A stretch of 10,286 bases of DNA from an uncultured Planctomycetota bacterium (GTDB lineage Bacteria > Planctomycetota > Planctomycetia > Pirellulales > UBA1268), in the NCBI GenBank assembly GCA_905477565.1, contig CAJQGO010000308.1:1-10286 (forward strand), in the 5' to 3' direction. A program made the translations under genes and the position numbers. Numbering within the stretch: the first letter of the stretch is position 1; each line of letters starts with the position of its first letter. Shown piece after piece: positions 1 through 5,355 of this stretch. The notes under the pieces are model-generated. The model worked only from the letters and a program-made list of their open reading frames with translations, made no database searches and was not told where the DNA came from.

Positions 1-440
1 CAAAAATTTTTCGTCGGCATCGCCCACGATTGGTTCTTGGAATTGGTGATAAAACACCTATGGCTTCGCCAGATCACGCTCAGGCTATGGCAATAACAGA
101 GGCAGCAGTTTTCTACTCTCGATTAACAAAATGGGATGATGTCTTCGATCACCTGCCTGTGCATACCATCCCCAATCTTTTGGCCTATTTTCTGTTTGCT
201 GGAGTTGCCGATCTTCCAGCCGGCCATTGGCCTATCATCGTTAATATCGAGGGTCACTTAGAACAGAAATTGAAAGCGATTCGATGCTACGATTCCCAAT
301 TTCCTCCTGAAAAAGAAAATGTTTTTACGCGGGTGGAAGCATTCTCGAGCACAGTGGGGTTCCTTGGTGGCTGTGCTGAGGGAGAATTGCTTGCTGGAAG
401 TCGCATTCCCTGCACATCAGACCTTATGCGTCTATTGTAA
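1..440 (+). CDS. PIG-L/LmbE-family deacetylase (BshB1-like), C-terminal part, 5' end outside window
   Basis: The reading frame is open from base 3 to the TAA at 438-440, so this is the C-terminal ~145 residues of a longer protein; the TTG at 30 is an internal Leu, not a start. Family features seen are a hydrophobic strand (RLVLG) followed by a PDHAQA motif, which matches the HPDH zinc-site region of PIG-L N-acetylglucosaminyl deacetylases, and later a K-x-x-A-I-x-C-Y-x-S-Q-F segment typical of the end of BshB1/LmbE proteins. Enzymes of this group are cytoplasmic zinc hydrolases that remove acetyl groups from GlcNAc conjugates, as in bacillithiol or mycothiol synthesis. The N-terminal AHPDDE motif would lie upstream. 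Oddly, the first His of HPDH is Ser here (codon 66-68), while the zinc-ligand His (codon 75-77) is kept. The substrate cannot be decided from this fragment. Confidence 0.75.
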   Translation, partial: KIFRRHRPRLVLGIGDKTPMASPDHAQAMAITEAAVFYSRLTKWDDVFDHLPVHTIPNLLAYFLFAGVADLPAGHWPIIVNIEGHLEQKLKAIRCYDSQFPPEKENVFTRVEAFSSTVGFLGGCAEGELLAGSRIPCTSDLMRLL

Positions 441-441
441 A

Positions 442-468
442 TGAACCGGCATGTCAGCCGCCGGTTCA
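442..468. repeat. 9-bp perfect inverted repeat after the deacetylase gene
   Basis: TGAACCGGC (442-450) and GCCGGTTCA (460-468) are exact reverse complements with a 9-nt loop. The stem begins two bases after the TAA of the upstream gene. No T-tract follows (cttccatattg), so a standard intrinsic terminator is not supported. It may be a weak terminator, an mRNA-stabilising hairpin or a member of a genomic palindrome family. Its position argues that the ATG at 441 is not the start of the next gene. Confidence 0.5.
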
Positions 469-503
469 CTTCCATATTGTCACACGTCAACAAGAAGAAA
501 CAC

Positions 504-923
504 ATGAGTCAATCTGAGAAAATAGATGGTAAACCTTGGATGCGATGGGTTCTCTATGCAGCTGGCGTCTATAACATTGCGTGGGGTGGGGTTGCCATCC
601 TTTTTCCACTGTGGATATTTCGGGCGACAGGTATGGAGCCGCCTCACTACCCTGAGTTTTGGCAATGTATCGGTATGATTGTGGGGGTGTATGGTATTGG
701 ATATCTTATTGCGGCTTCTGATCCAGTTCGTCACTGGCCAATTGTATTTGTCGGCTTCCTTGGGAAAGTGCTCGGTCCAATAGGGTTTGCTGAGGCGCTC
801 TGGTCTGACAGGCTTCCTCTCGCATTTGGTTTGAATATCGTGACGAATGATCTGATCTGGTGGCTTCCGTTTTCTCTTATTCTCCTTACTGCTTGGAATG
901 CTCGTGGCCACTCCGAAAACTAG
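504..923 (+). CDS. Small four-helix membrane protein, function unknown
   Basis: This encodes 139 residues from the ATG at 504. An in-frame ATG at 441 would add 21 basic, polar residues, but it touches the previous stop and falls at the edge of a hairpin, so 504 is preferred. A purine-rich stretch (aagaagaaa, about 492-500) lies just upstream as a weak ribosome site. Four hydrophobic segments are visible at about residues 13-37, 52-72, 77-97 and 105-131, with a short charged N-terminus and a polar tail. Notable features are a conserved-looking WQCIGMIVGVYGIGY helix, a DPxRHWPI loop, a GKVLGPIGF segment and TNDLIWW before the last helix. I do not recognise a named family. It is an inner-membrane protein whose gene overlaps the renalase-like gene by 26 bp, so the two are probably translated together. 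No catalytic motif is evident. Confidence 0.75.
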   Translation: MSQSEKIDGKPWMRWVLYAAGVYNIAWGGVAILFPLWIFRATGMEPPHYPEFWQCIGMIVGVYGIGYLIAASDPVRHWPIVFVGFLGKVLGPIGFAEALWSDRLPLAFGLNIVTNDLIWWLPFSLILLTAWNARGHSEN

Positions 924-1962
924 TCAATCTTCCAACGAACACGACGTTGTTGTTGTTGGGGCAGGAATCGCTGGCCTCATGGCATCAAACCATCTGTCAA
1001 AAGCCGGTTATCGGGTAGCCGTTTTAGAGAAAGCTCGTGGAGTTGGTGGCCGAATGGCAACCCGCAGGATTGGCGAGGCGGTCTGCGATCACGGTGCTCA
1101 ATATTTTTCTGTTAAGGGAAGAGCGTTTGGAAGTGTTGTCTCAGAAGCACAAGAATCCCTTGCTGTCATGCCCTGGTGTGATTTGTTTCCACAGTCAAAA
1201 ACAGTCGAGGGTCCAGCTGTAGAACCACTTGATGAAGTAGGACACGCCCGTTGGAGAGGTGCTCATGGCATGACGAGCCTTCCAAAGTTACTAGCTCAGC
1301 AACTACCCGAGCCAGTGAAGACAGAAGTTCGTGTTCGTTCCCTCAGTGTTCAAGACAATGCAGTCCACCTCCATTGTGAAAGCAGCGAAATCGTTGTGGC
1401 TCGTGCCGCTGTGCTCACCGCTCCTGTTCCTCAAGCGGTTGAAATATTTCATTCTGGTGGACTGCGACCCCCCGCTGTCGACCCGGAGGTGTGGGGAGCA
1501 CTTTCATCGGTGGAGTATTCTCCCTGCTTTTCCCTTATGCTTTGGTTAGCGAAGCCAAGCCTTCTGCCTGACCCTGGTGGTCTCGAAGTTTGCTCTGGCC
1601 CGGTTGCCTGGATTGGTGACAATTATAAAAAAGGAATATCCCCCGTTCCGAGCCTCACGGTTCAAGCTACCGCCGAATTTAGTAGAGAGCATTTTGATAC
1701 TGAACCAAGCCAGGTGGAAGAAAAACTCATAGAAGCAGTGCATTGTTGGATTGATGGGAAAGCGTCCGATGAGGTTCGTGCGACGTCGCTTCAGCGATGG
1801 AAATATGCATTTCCTGTTTCACCGCTTAAAGCACCAATGATTGCGGTGCAGAACAAGCCTCCGGTTGTTTGTTGTGGCGATGCCTTTGGTGGTGGTCGAG
1901 TTGAGTCTGCAGCATCAAGTGGCCTTGCTGCTGCACGTTGGGTTCAGCGGCTTTTGGGCTGA
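898..1962 (+). CDS. Renalase-like NAD(P)/FAD-dependent oxidoreductase
   Basis: This is a 354-residue flavoprotein. An N-terminal Rossmann dinucleotide-binding motif is clear: VVVVGAGIAGL (residues 17-27) with the ribose-binding acidic residue E44 in VLEKARG, followed by GGRMATRR (50-57) and DHGAQYF (64-70), the pattern of renalase/amine-oxidase-superfamily proteins. The C-terminal FAD segment is CCGDAFGGGRVESAASSGLAAA (from residue 325). Length fits bacterial renalases (about 330-350). Characterised bacterial renalases oxidise inhibitory dihydro isomers of NAD(P)H back to NAD(P)+ using O2, so a cytoplasmic cofactor-repair role is the best guess, but many relatives are untested. The start at 898 lies inside the membrane-protein gene; GTG at 904 is an alternative and would leave the fold intact. 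No signal peptide is seen, and no terminator was recognised downstream. Confidence 0.8.
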   Translation: MLVATPKTSQSSNEHDVVVVGAGIAGLMASNHLSKAGYRVAVLEKARGVGGRMATRRIGEAVCDHGAQYFSVKGRAFGSVVSEAQESLAVMPWCDLFPQSKTVEGPAVEPLDEVGHARWRGAHGMTSLPKLLAQQLPEPVKTEVRVRSLSVQDNAVHLHCESSEIVVARAAVLTAPVPQAVEIFHSGGLRPPAVDPEVWGALSSVEYSPCFSLMLWLAKPSLLPDPGGLEVCSGPVAWIGDNYKKGISPVPSLTVQATAEFSREHFDTEPSQVEEKLIEAVHCWIDGKASDEVRATSLQRWKYAFPVSPLKAPMIAVQNKPPVVCCGDAFGGGRVESAASSGLAAARWVQRLLG

Positions 1963-2171
1963 TGTCTGCCAGCCATGACTGACGCAATGCCTCTTCAGAA
2001 TATGGGGCAATGCAGTTCCAAGCCGGATCAGATAAACCGCTCATCACGACACATCAGCAATTGCGCGGGTATGCTGTAAGAGGATCGAATCGCGGAACTC
2101 ATTAAGTAGAATAGATCTCGTGCTTTAACCCTTCGAGAAATACTGACCCATCAAGAACTTGGAGACGAATT
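1963..2171 (+). other. 209-bp intergenic leader before the aldehyde dehydrogenase gene
   Basis: No gene of known type is seen. A TAGAAT hexamer at 2107-2112 could be a -10 element, but its -35 partner (TCGAAT at 2085-2090, 16-bp spacer) is poor. The heptamer GCAATGC occurs twice as a short direct repeat (around 1982 and 2008). A 34-codon ORF at 1975-2079 resembles nothing and is not called. The gap is the natural place for a promoter of the aldehyde dehydrogenase gene. Confidence 0.3.
2161..2164 (+). promoter_or_regulatory. Shine-Dalgarno GGAG for the aldehyde dehydrogenase gene
   Basis: GGAG lies 7 nt before the ATG at 2172. It is the only canonical, well-spaced ribosome site among the genes here and fixes the start codon. 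Confidence 0.6.
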
Positions 2172-3662
2172 ATGGCTTCAGCCACGGCACCAAAACTCCC
2201 TGAAGTTGAATCATACCTGTCAGCAGGACTCATCTCTGGTGTTGTTGGTGGTGAAGACTGGTCCGGCTCGGGAGACAAAACATTCCAATCGTGTGATCCC
2301 GGCAGCGGTGATGTGCTTGCCGAGGTGCATGCTTACACTGCGGCTGATGTCAATCAAAGTGTTGACAAGGCAAACGAGGCTTTCAAGAAATCCGGTTGGT
2401 CGACGCTAGCTCCGAATGACCGTGGCGTGCGGCTTCATCGGTTCGCAGACTTGGTAGAGCAACGAAAACACGTTGTGGCCCAAATTGAGGCAATTGATGC
2501 AGGTAAATTGCCAGCTCATGCTCTGGGGGACGTTGAAAACTTTGTTGAATCAATTCGTTTTTTTGCAGATATGGCGCAGAATGTTCAGCGACGCAACCAA
2601 CTTGCTGTAGCTGGACATGAAGCGTGGACGCTCCGAAGTCCATGGGGTGCCTGCGGCTTTATTTTTCCGTGGAACTTTCCAATTCTTCTTATGGGTTGGG
2701 GCATAGCGCCTGCTCTGGCAGCAGGGAATACGGTTGTTGTTAAGCCTGCTGAAGACACCCCTCTTTCATCAATTTATGTCGCTCGTTTGGCTCGTGAGAG
2801 TGGCATGCCTGATGGAGTTGTCAATGTTGTTCCAGGTCTAGGGAGTGAAGCCGGAGCAGCTTTGTCTGCCAATCCCGGCATTCAGCGGATGTCCTTCACA
2901 GGTTCCCCTGAGGTGGGCAGGTTGGTTGGTGAGTCCTGTGGCCGAAATCTTGTTCCTGTCAAACTCGAACTTGGGGGTAAGGGCGCTGCGGTAGTCTTTG
3001 AAGATGTTGATGTTGAGGCAACGGCAAAAAAACTTGTGGGAGCAATTACGTTCCATACTGGGCAGGTTTGTTGTGATGCAACCAGGTGGCTGATTCACCA
3101 ATCAATATACGATGATTTCGTTGATGCCTGCAGGCAGGAAATGCAGCATGTCAATGTTGGCTATCAGCTCGATGGCACGACAACGATGGGTCCTGTTGTG
3201 AATTCAAAACAAAGAGACAGAGTTTTGAGTTATCTCGAAAAAGGTGTTGCTCAAGGTGCTGACGTTGTGGTTCCTGGAGGAGCAGCTGAAGTAGCTGGAC
3301 GGAATGGGTTCTACGTGAAGCCATGCTTGTTAAGTGGTTCACTTGGTAATGTGGCGGCACGAGAAGAGATTTTTGGCCCTGTTGCATTCATGACTACATT
3401 TGACGAAGAGTCAGAGGCTATTACGCTTGCCAATGACACAGATTACGGTCTCGCGAATAGTGTTTGGACGACTGATTTGGGGCGAGCAGCGCGGGTTGCT
3501 GAGTCAATGGTCGCCGGGAATAGTTGGATTAATTCCCACAATGTTTTTGCTAAAGGAGTGCCGTACGGTGGAATTCACAAGAGCGGCATGGGCGGAGGCG
3601 TCAATTCGATAGAAACACTTTTTGATTATTGGCGGAGCCAGTCAATCGTGCGTCCGCTGTGA
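2172..3662 (+). CDS. NAD(P)-dependent aldehyde dehydrogenase
   Basis: This encodes 496 residues, full length for the classical ALDH superfamily, resembling betaine-aldehyde/retinal-type enzymes. It oxidises an aldehyde to a carboxylate with NAD(P)+ in the cytoplasm. All expected residues are present: PWNFP with oxyanion Asn168, cofactor-binding Lys191 in VVKPAEDTPLS, FTGSPEVG (242-249) of the Rossmann turn, general base Glu266 in LELGGKG, nucleophile Cys300 in TGQVCC, and Glu399 in EEIFGP. The C-terminal PYGG and oligomerisation strand are intact. The segment after the nucleophile reads Cys-Asp-Ala-Thr-Arg-Trp rather than the common small residues (e.g. SAGTR), so the pocket near the active site may differ. 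The start is supported by GGAG at 2161. The next FAD gene begins 54 bp after the stop, so co-transcription is plausible. The substrate is not predictable from sequence alone. Confidence 0.93.
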   Translation: MASATAPKLPEVESYLSAGLISGVVGGEDWSGSGDKTFQSCDPGSGDVLAEVHAYTAADVNQSVDKANEAFKKSGWSTLAPNDRGVRLHRFADLVEQRKHVVAQIEAIDAGKLPAHALGDVENFVESIRFFADMAQNVQRRNQLAVAGHEAWTLRSPWGACGFIFPWNFPILLMGWGIAPALAAGNTVVVKPAEDTPLSSIYVARLARESGMPDGVVNVVPGLGSEAGAALSANPGIQRMSFTGSPEVGRLVGESCGRNLVPVKLELGGKGAAVVFEDVDVEATAKKLVGAITFHTGQVCCDATRWLIHQSIYDDFVDACRQEMQHVNVGYQLDGTTTMGPVVNSKQRDRVLSYLEKGVAQGADVVVPGGAAEVAGRNGFYVKPCLLSGSLGNVAAREEIFGPVAFMTTFDEESEAITLANDTDYGLANSVWTTDLGRAARVAESMVAGNSWINSHNVFAKGVPYGGIHKSGMGGGVNSIETLFDYWRSQSIVRPL

Positions 3663-3701
3663 GGGCCGCTGAAGAAAGGCCCGAGGGCAGTGTTTTACAA
3701 T
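3663..3701 (+). promoter_or_regulatory. Short hairpin and TACAAT hexamer between ALDH and FAD genes
   Basis: GGGCC (3663-3667) and GGCCC (3678-3682) can pair around a 10-nt purine-rich loop immediately after the ALDH stop. A TTTT run follows at 3693-3696, too far from the stem for a good terminator. TACAAT at 3696-3701 matches the sigma-70 -10 consensus at 5 of 6 positions but has no recognisable -35 element. It would give a nearly leaderless transcript for the GTG at 3717. All of this is weak. Confidence 0.2.
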
Positions 3702-3716
3702 CTCTGGATGTGACGC

Positions 3717-5021
3717 GTGGAAAACGTTGATTGTATCGTTGTTGGAGCTGGTCTTTCCGGGCTCGCTTGCGCCCAAACGCTTCTTCACGCTTCTAAGTCC
3801 GTACTCGTTCTTGAGGCATCTGATGCTCCGGGTGGACGAGTGGCCACGGATACCATCGATGGTTTTCGAGTTGATCGTGGCTTTCAGGTGTACCTGGATT
3901 CCTATGCGGAAGGTCAGCGTTTTCTCGATTATGCATCGCTCGCCTTTGGTGCCTTTGAACCCGGAGCATTTGTTGCGCATCGTGGCAGGTTGTTTCCGGT
4001 AAGTGATCCGTGGAGACGACCTATCGCAGCAATTCGTTCAGTGTTGTCAGGTGCAGTTGGTGTGAGTGATGGTTTGCGGATTGCCTGGTTGCGAAGCCAG
4101 GTTCTGGCTGGTGTACGGCGAGGTGAAATTGATCCTTCTTCAATTTCTGGTCACGGTGAGAAAACGACACGCGAAGAACTTGTCTTGCGAGGCTTTTCAT
4201 CGGAGTTTATCAAGTTTTTCTTTGAGCCATTCTTTGGTGGCGTCTTTCTTGAAAGGGATCTCACGACGGCAGCGACAGTCTTTAAATTTACATTTGCGAT
4301 GTTTTCCAGTGGTCGCGCATGTCTTCCCGCAGGTGGCATGTCTGCTATCCCTCAGCAAATGGCTCAAAAACTGCCTTCTGGTTCTCTGCAGACTCGCGCT
4401 TCAGTCGTGCGCATTAATTATTCTTCAAATGGGGGGGGCGATGTAGTTCTTGTAGATGGGCGTCGGTTTCGTGCTGACTCGATTATTGTTTCGAGTGCCG
4501 CAGTAGCAAATCCAATTCTCCTACCAGAGAGTGTTTCAGCTGAATGGAAACCTCAACCGTGGAAAGCCGCCCGCCTTGTGGCTTTTGAGTGTGCCAAAAA
4601 GCCTTCCTGCGGAAAAACTCTGGTTGTTTCTGCCGAACCAGTTGCTGTGGGGCCAATTGATAATCTGTCTGTGCCATCGGCTGTTACCGAGGGCTATGCA
4701 CCTGATGGAAAAAACCTGATCTATGTTTCAGTTCGGAGTGATTGGGAAGGTGAAGATAATCAACTTCCAGATGCAATTCGTAAACAAGCTGAGGTGTGGT
4801 TTGGTCCTGATGTCAAACTATGGAGACACCTGTCAACAGTCACGGTTCCAAAAGCCCTGCCGATTGAAACTCCGCTAGCAAGAAGACAAAGGCCACGATC
4901 AAGTCATCTCGCCCCAGGGCTTTTTCTGTGCGGTGATCATCTGACAACTTCTTCCATCAACGGAGCTCTTGTTGCTGGCCGGCTCGCAGCGCAAGAAGTT
5001 CTTGAGTCTGTGCGACCATGA
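3717..5021 (+). CDS. FAD-dependent oxidoreductase, amine oxidase/phytoene desaturase superfamily
   Basis: This encodes 434 residues with a GTG start at 3717; the FAD-binding strand begins only five residues later (CIVVGAGLSGL, residues 6-16), so no longer start is needed. Further marks are E33 in VLEAS, GGRV (39-42), DRGFQVY (53-59), a central FFEPFFGGVFLERDL block (167-181), a CLPAGGMSAIPQ segment (202-213) and a C-terminal FAD contact GLFLCGDHLTTSSINGALVAG (401-421). This layout is that of the amino-oxidase superfamily, which contains protoporphyrinogen oxidases, carotenoid desaturases and monoamine oxidases. Known members remove hydrides from amines or isoprenoids; the actual substrate is unknown. 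It follows the aldehyde dehydrogenase by 54 bp. A run of eight G lies at 4431-4438 inside the frame. There is no signal peptide. The TGA overlaps an ATG (ATGA, 5018-5021), but the frame that opens there is not convincing. Confidence 0.85.
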   Translation: MENVDCIVVGAGLSGLACAQTLLHASKSVLVLEASDAPGGRVATDTIDGFRVDRGFQVYLDSYAEGQRFLDYASLAFGAFEPGAFVAHRGRLFPVSDPWRRPIAAIRSVLSGAVGVSDGLRIAWLRSQVLAGVRRGEIDPSSISGHGEKTTREELVLRGFSSEFIKFFFEPFFGGVFLERDLTTAATVFKFTFAMFSSGRACLPAGGMSAIPQQMAQKLPSGSLQTRASVVRINYSSNGGGDVVLVDGRRFRADSIIVSSAAVANPILLPESVSAEWKPQPWKAARLVAFECAKKPSCGKTLVVSAEPVAVGPIDNLSVPSAVTEGYAPDGKNLIYVSVRSDWEGEDNQLPDAIRKQAEVWFGPDVKLWRHLSTVTVPKALPIETPLARRQRPRSSHLAPGLFLCGDHLTTSSINGALVAGRLAAQEVLESVRP

Positions 5022-5160
5022 GTTCTGCGCAACTGAGGCTCATGGGCTTGGCCGGAACGAAGCACGGCTCGTGGTGCATGCGTTCAACAAAAACGTGCTT
5101 GGGAACCTGCTTACGAACGCCTGAGAGCAGAAAGAAAGCACGGTCTAGTCTTCCGAACAG

Positions 5161-5200
5161 TCCCGTGATGTGGCCCAAATGCCACGCACAATTGCAGGGA
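5161..5200 (+). other. Interrupted RNA hairpin candidate
   Basis: TCCCGTG (5161-5167) pairs in two blocks with CAC (5187-5189) and GGGA (5197-5200). Inside it, GTGGC (5170-5174) pairs with GCCAC (5181-5185) around a 6-nt loop. In total 12 Watson-Crick pairs form, broken by a small internal loop and a 7-nt bulge. It could belong to a non-coding RNA or leader. Chance formation cannot be excluded. Confidence 0.35.
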
Positions 5201-5284
5201 AATAAAATATCGCTCGTACGAATCCCGCCATATTGCGTTACCCTTCCTTGGTGAAACGACTGTCCGAACTGTACCAATTTTCCG

Positions 5285-5311
5285 AAAACTTTGCTCTCGT
5301 CAGAGCGTTTT
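5285..5311 (+). terminator. Bulged hairpin ending in GTTTT, possible terminator or attenuator
   Basis: AAAAC (5285-5289) pairs with GTTTT (5307-5311), and GCTC (5293-5296) with GAGC (5303-5306), leaving a TTT bulge and a 6-nt loop. The Ts sit inside the stem and none follow, so it is at best a weak intrinsic terminator for a transcript coming from upstream. It overlaps the candidate -35 of the regulator promoter. Confidence 0.2.
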
Positions 5312-5324
5312 GGGAGGATACAAT
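5297..5324 (+). promoter_or_regulatory. Candidate sigma-70 promoter for the TetR-HlyD-RND operon
   Basis: TACAAT at 5319-5324 matches the -10 consensus at five of six positions. TCGTCA at 5297-5302 matches the -35 consensus at four of six, with a 16-bp spacer. Predicted initiation falls near 5331, about 25 nt before the ATG at 5356 and inside the palindrome described at 5328-5345. The sequence alone cannot confirm use. Confidence 0.35.
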
Positions 5325-5327
5325 AGA

Positions 5328-5345
5328 TTCAAACAGGCGTTTCAA
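5328..5345. promoter_or_regulatory. 18-bp imperfect palindrome, candidate operator for the TetR regulator
   Basis: The arrangement is TT-c-AAAC-aggc-GTTT-c-AA, symmetric apart from the c/c pair and part of the 4-bp centre. Its length and two-fold symmetry suit a TetR-family dimer. It covers the predicted transcription start just after the TACAAT hexamer and lies 10 bp before the regulator's ATG, where binding would block its own operon. TTCAAAC also recurs as a direct repeat (5328-5334 and 5341-5347). Confidence 0.35.
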
Positions 5346-5355
5346 ACGGTGATTC

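Larger units (their letters stand above)
5022..5355. other. 334-bp interval without a recognised gene, rich in inverted repeats
   Basis: Two open frames exist, 78 codons on + (5018-5254) and 106 codons on - (4957-5277), but neither looks like a known protein: the + frame is rich in Ser, Arg and Cys, and the - frame runs back into the FAD gene. Instead, several complementary pairs are visible: AAGCACG 5060-5066 with CGTGCTT 5094-5100, GCGTTC 5080-5085 with GAACGC 5115-5120, a 12-bp interrupted stem at 5161-5200, an AT-rich stem at 5206-5234 and a bulged stem at 5285-5311. This density suggests a structured RNA or a long 5' leader of the regulator gene. No riboswitch or RNA class is recognised, and no covariation data are available. 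Confidence 0.35.

Noticed and set aside
441..503. Upstream in-frame ATG extending the small membrane protein by 21 residues
   Set aside because: The ATG abuts the previous stop at the foot of a 9-bp inverted repeat, the extension is basic and polar, and the ATG at 504 fits the start of the hydrophobic protein better.
480..911. 143-codon - strand ORF opposite the membrane protein gene
   Set aside because: It is the antisense shadow of a gene with clear transmembrane helices; its translation is low-complexity basic sequence without family marks.
1826..2047. 73-codon - strand ORF crossing the end of the renalase-like gene
   Set aside because: Two thirds is antisense to a well-supported gene. 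The remaining ~25 residues resemble nothing and no promoter or ribosome site is evident.
1975..2079. 34-codon + ORF in the gap before the aldehyde dehydrogenase gene
   Set aside because: No ribosome site, no recognisable protein features, and short enough to occur by chance.
5206..5234. AT-rich stem (AATAT-c-GC with GC-c-ATATT) and a GTACGAATCC stretch resembling a tRNA T-loop
   Set aside because: The T-loop-like bases have no pairing T-stem, and no acceptor or anticodon arm can be built around them, so no tRNA is called. The stem itself is short with a mismatch and is only mentioned in the structured interval.
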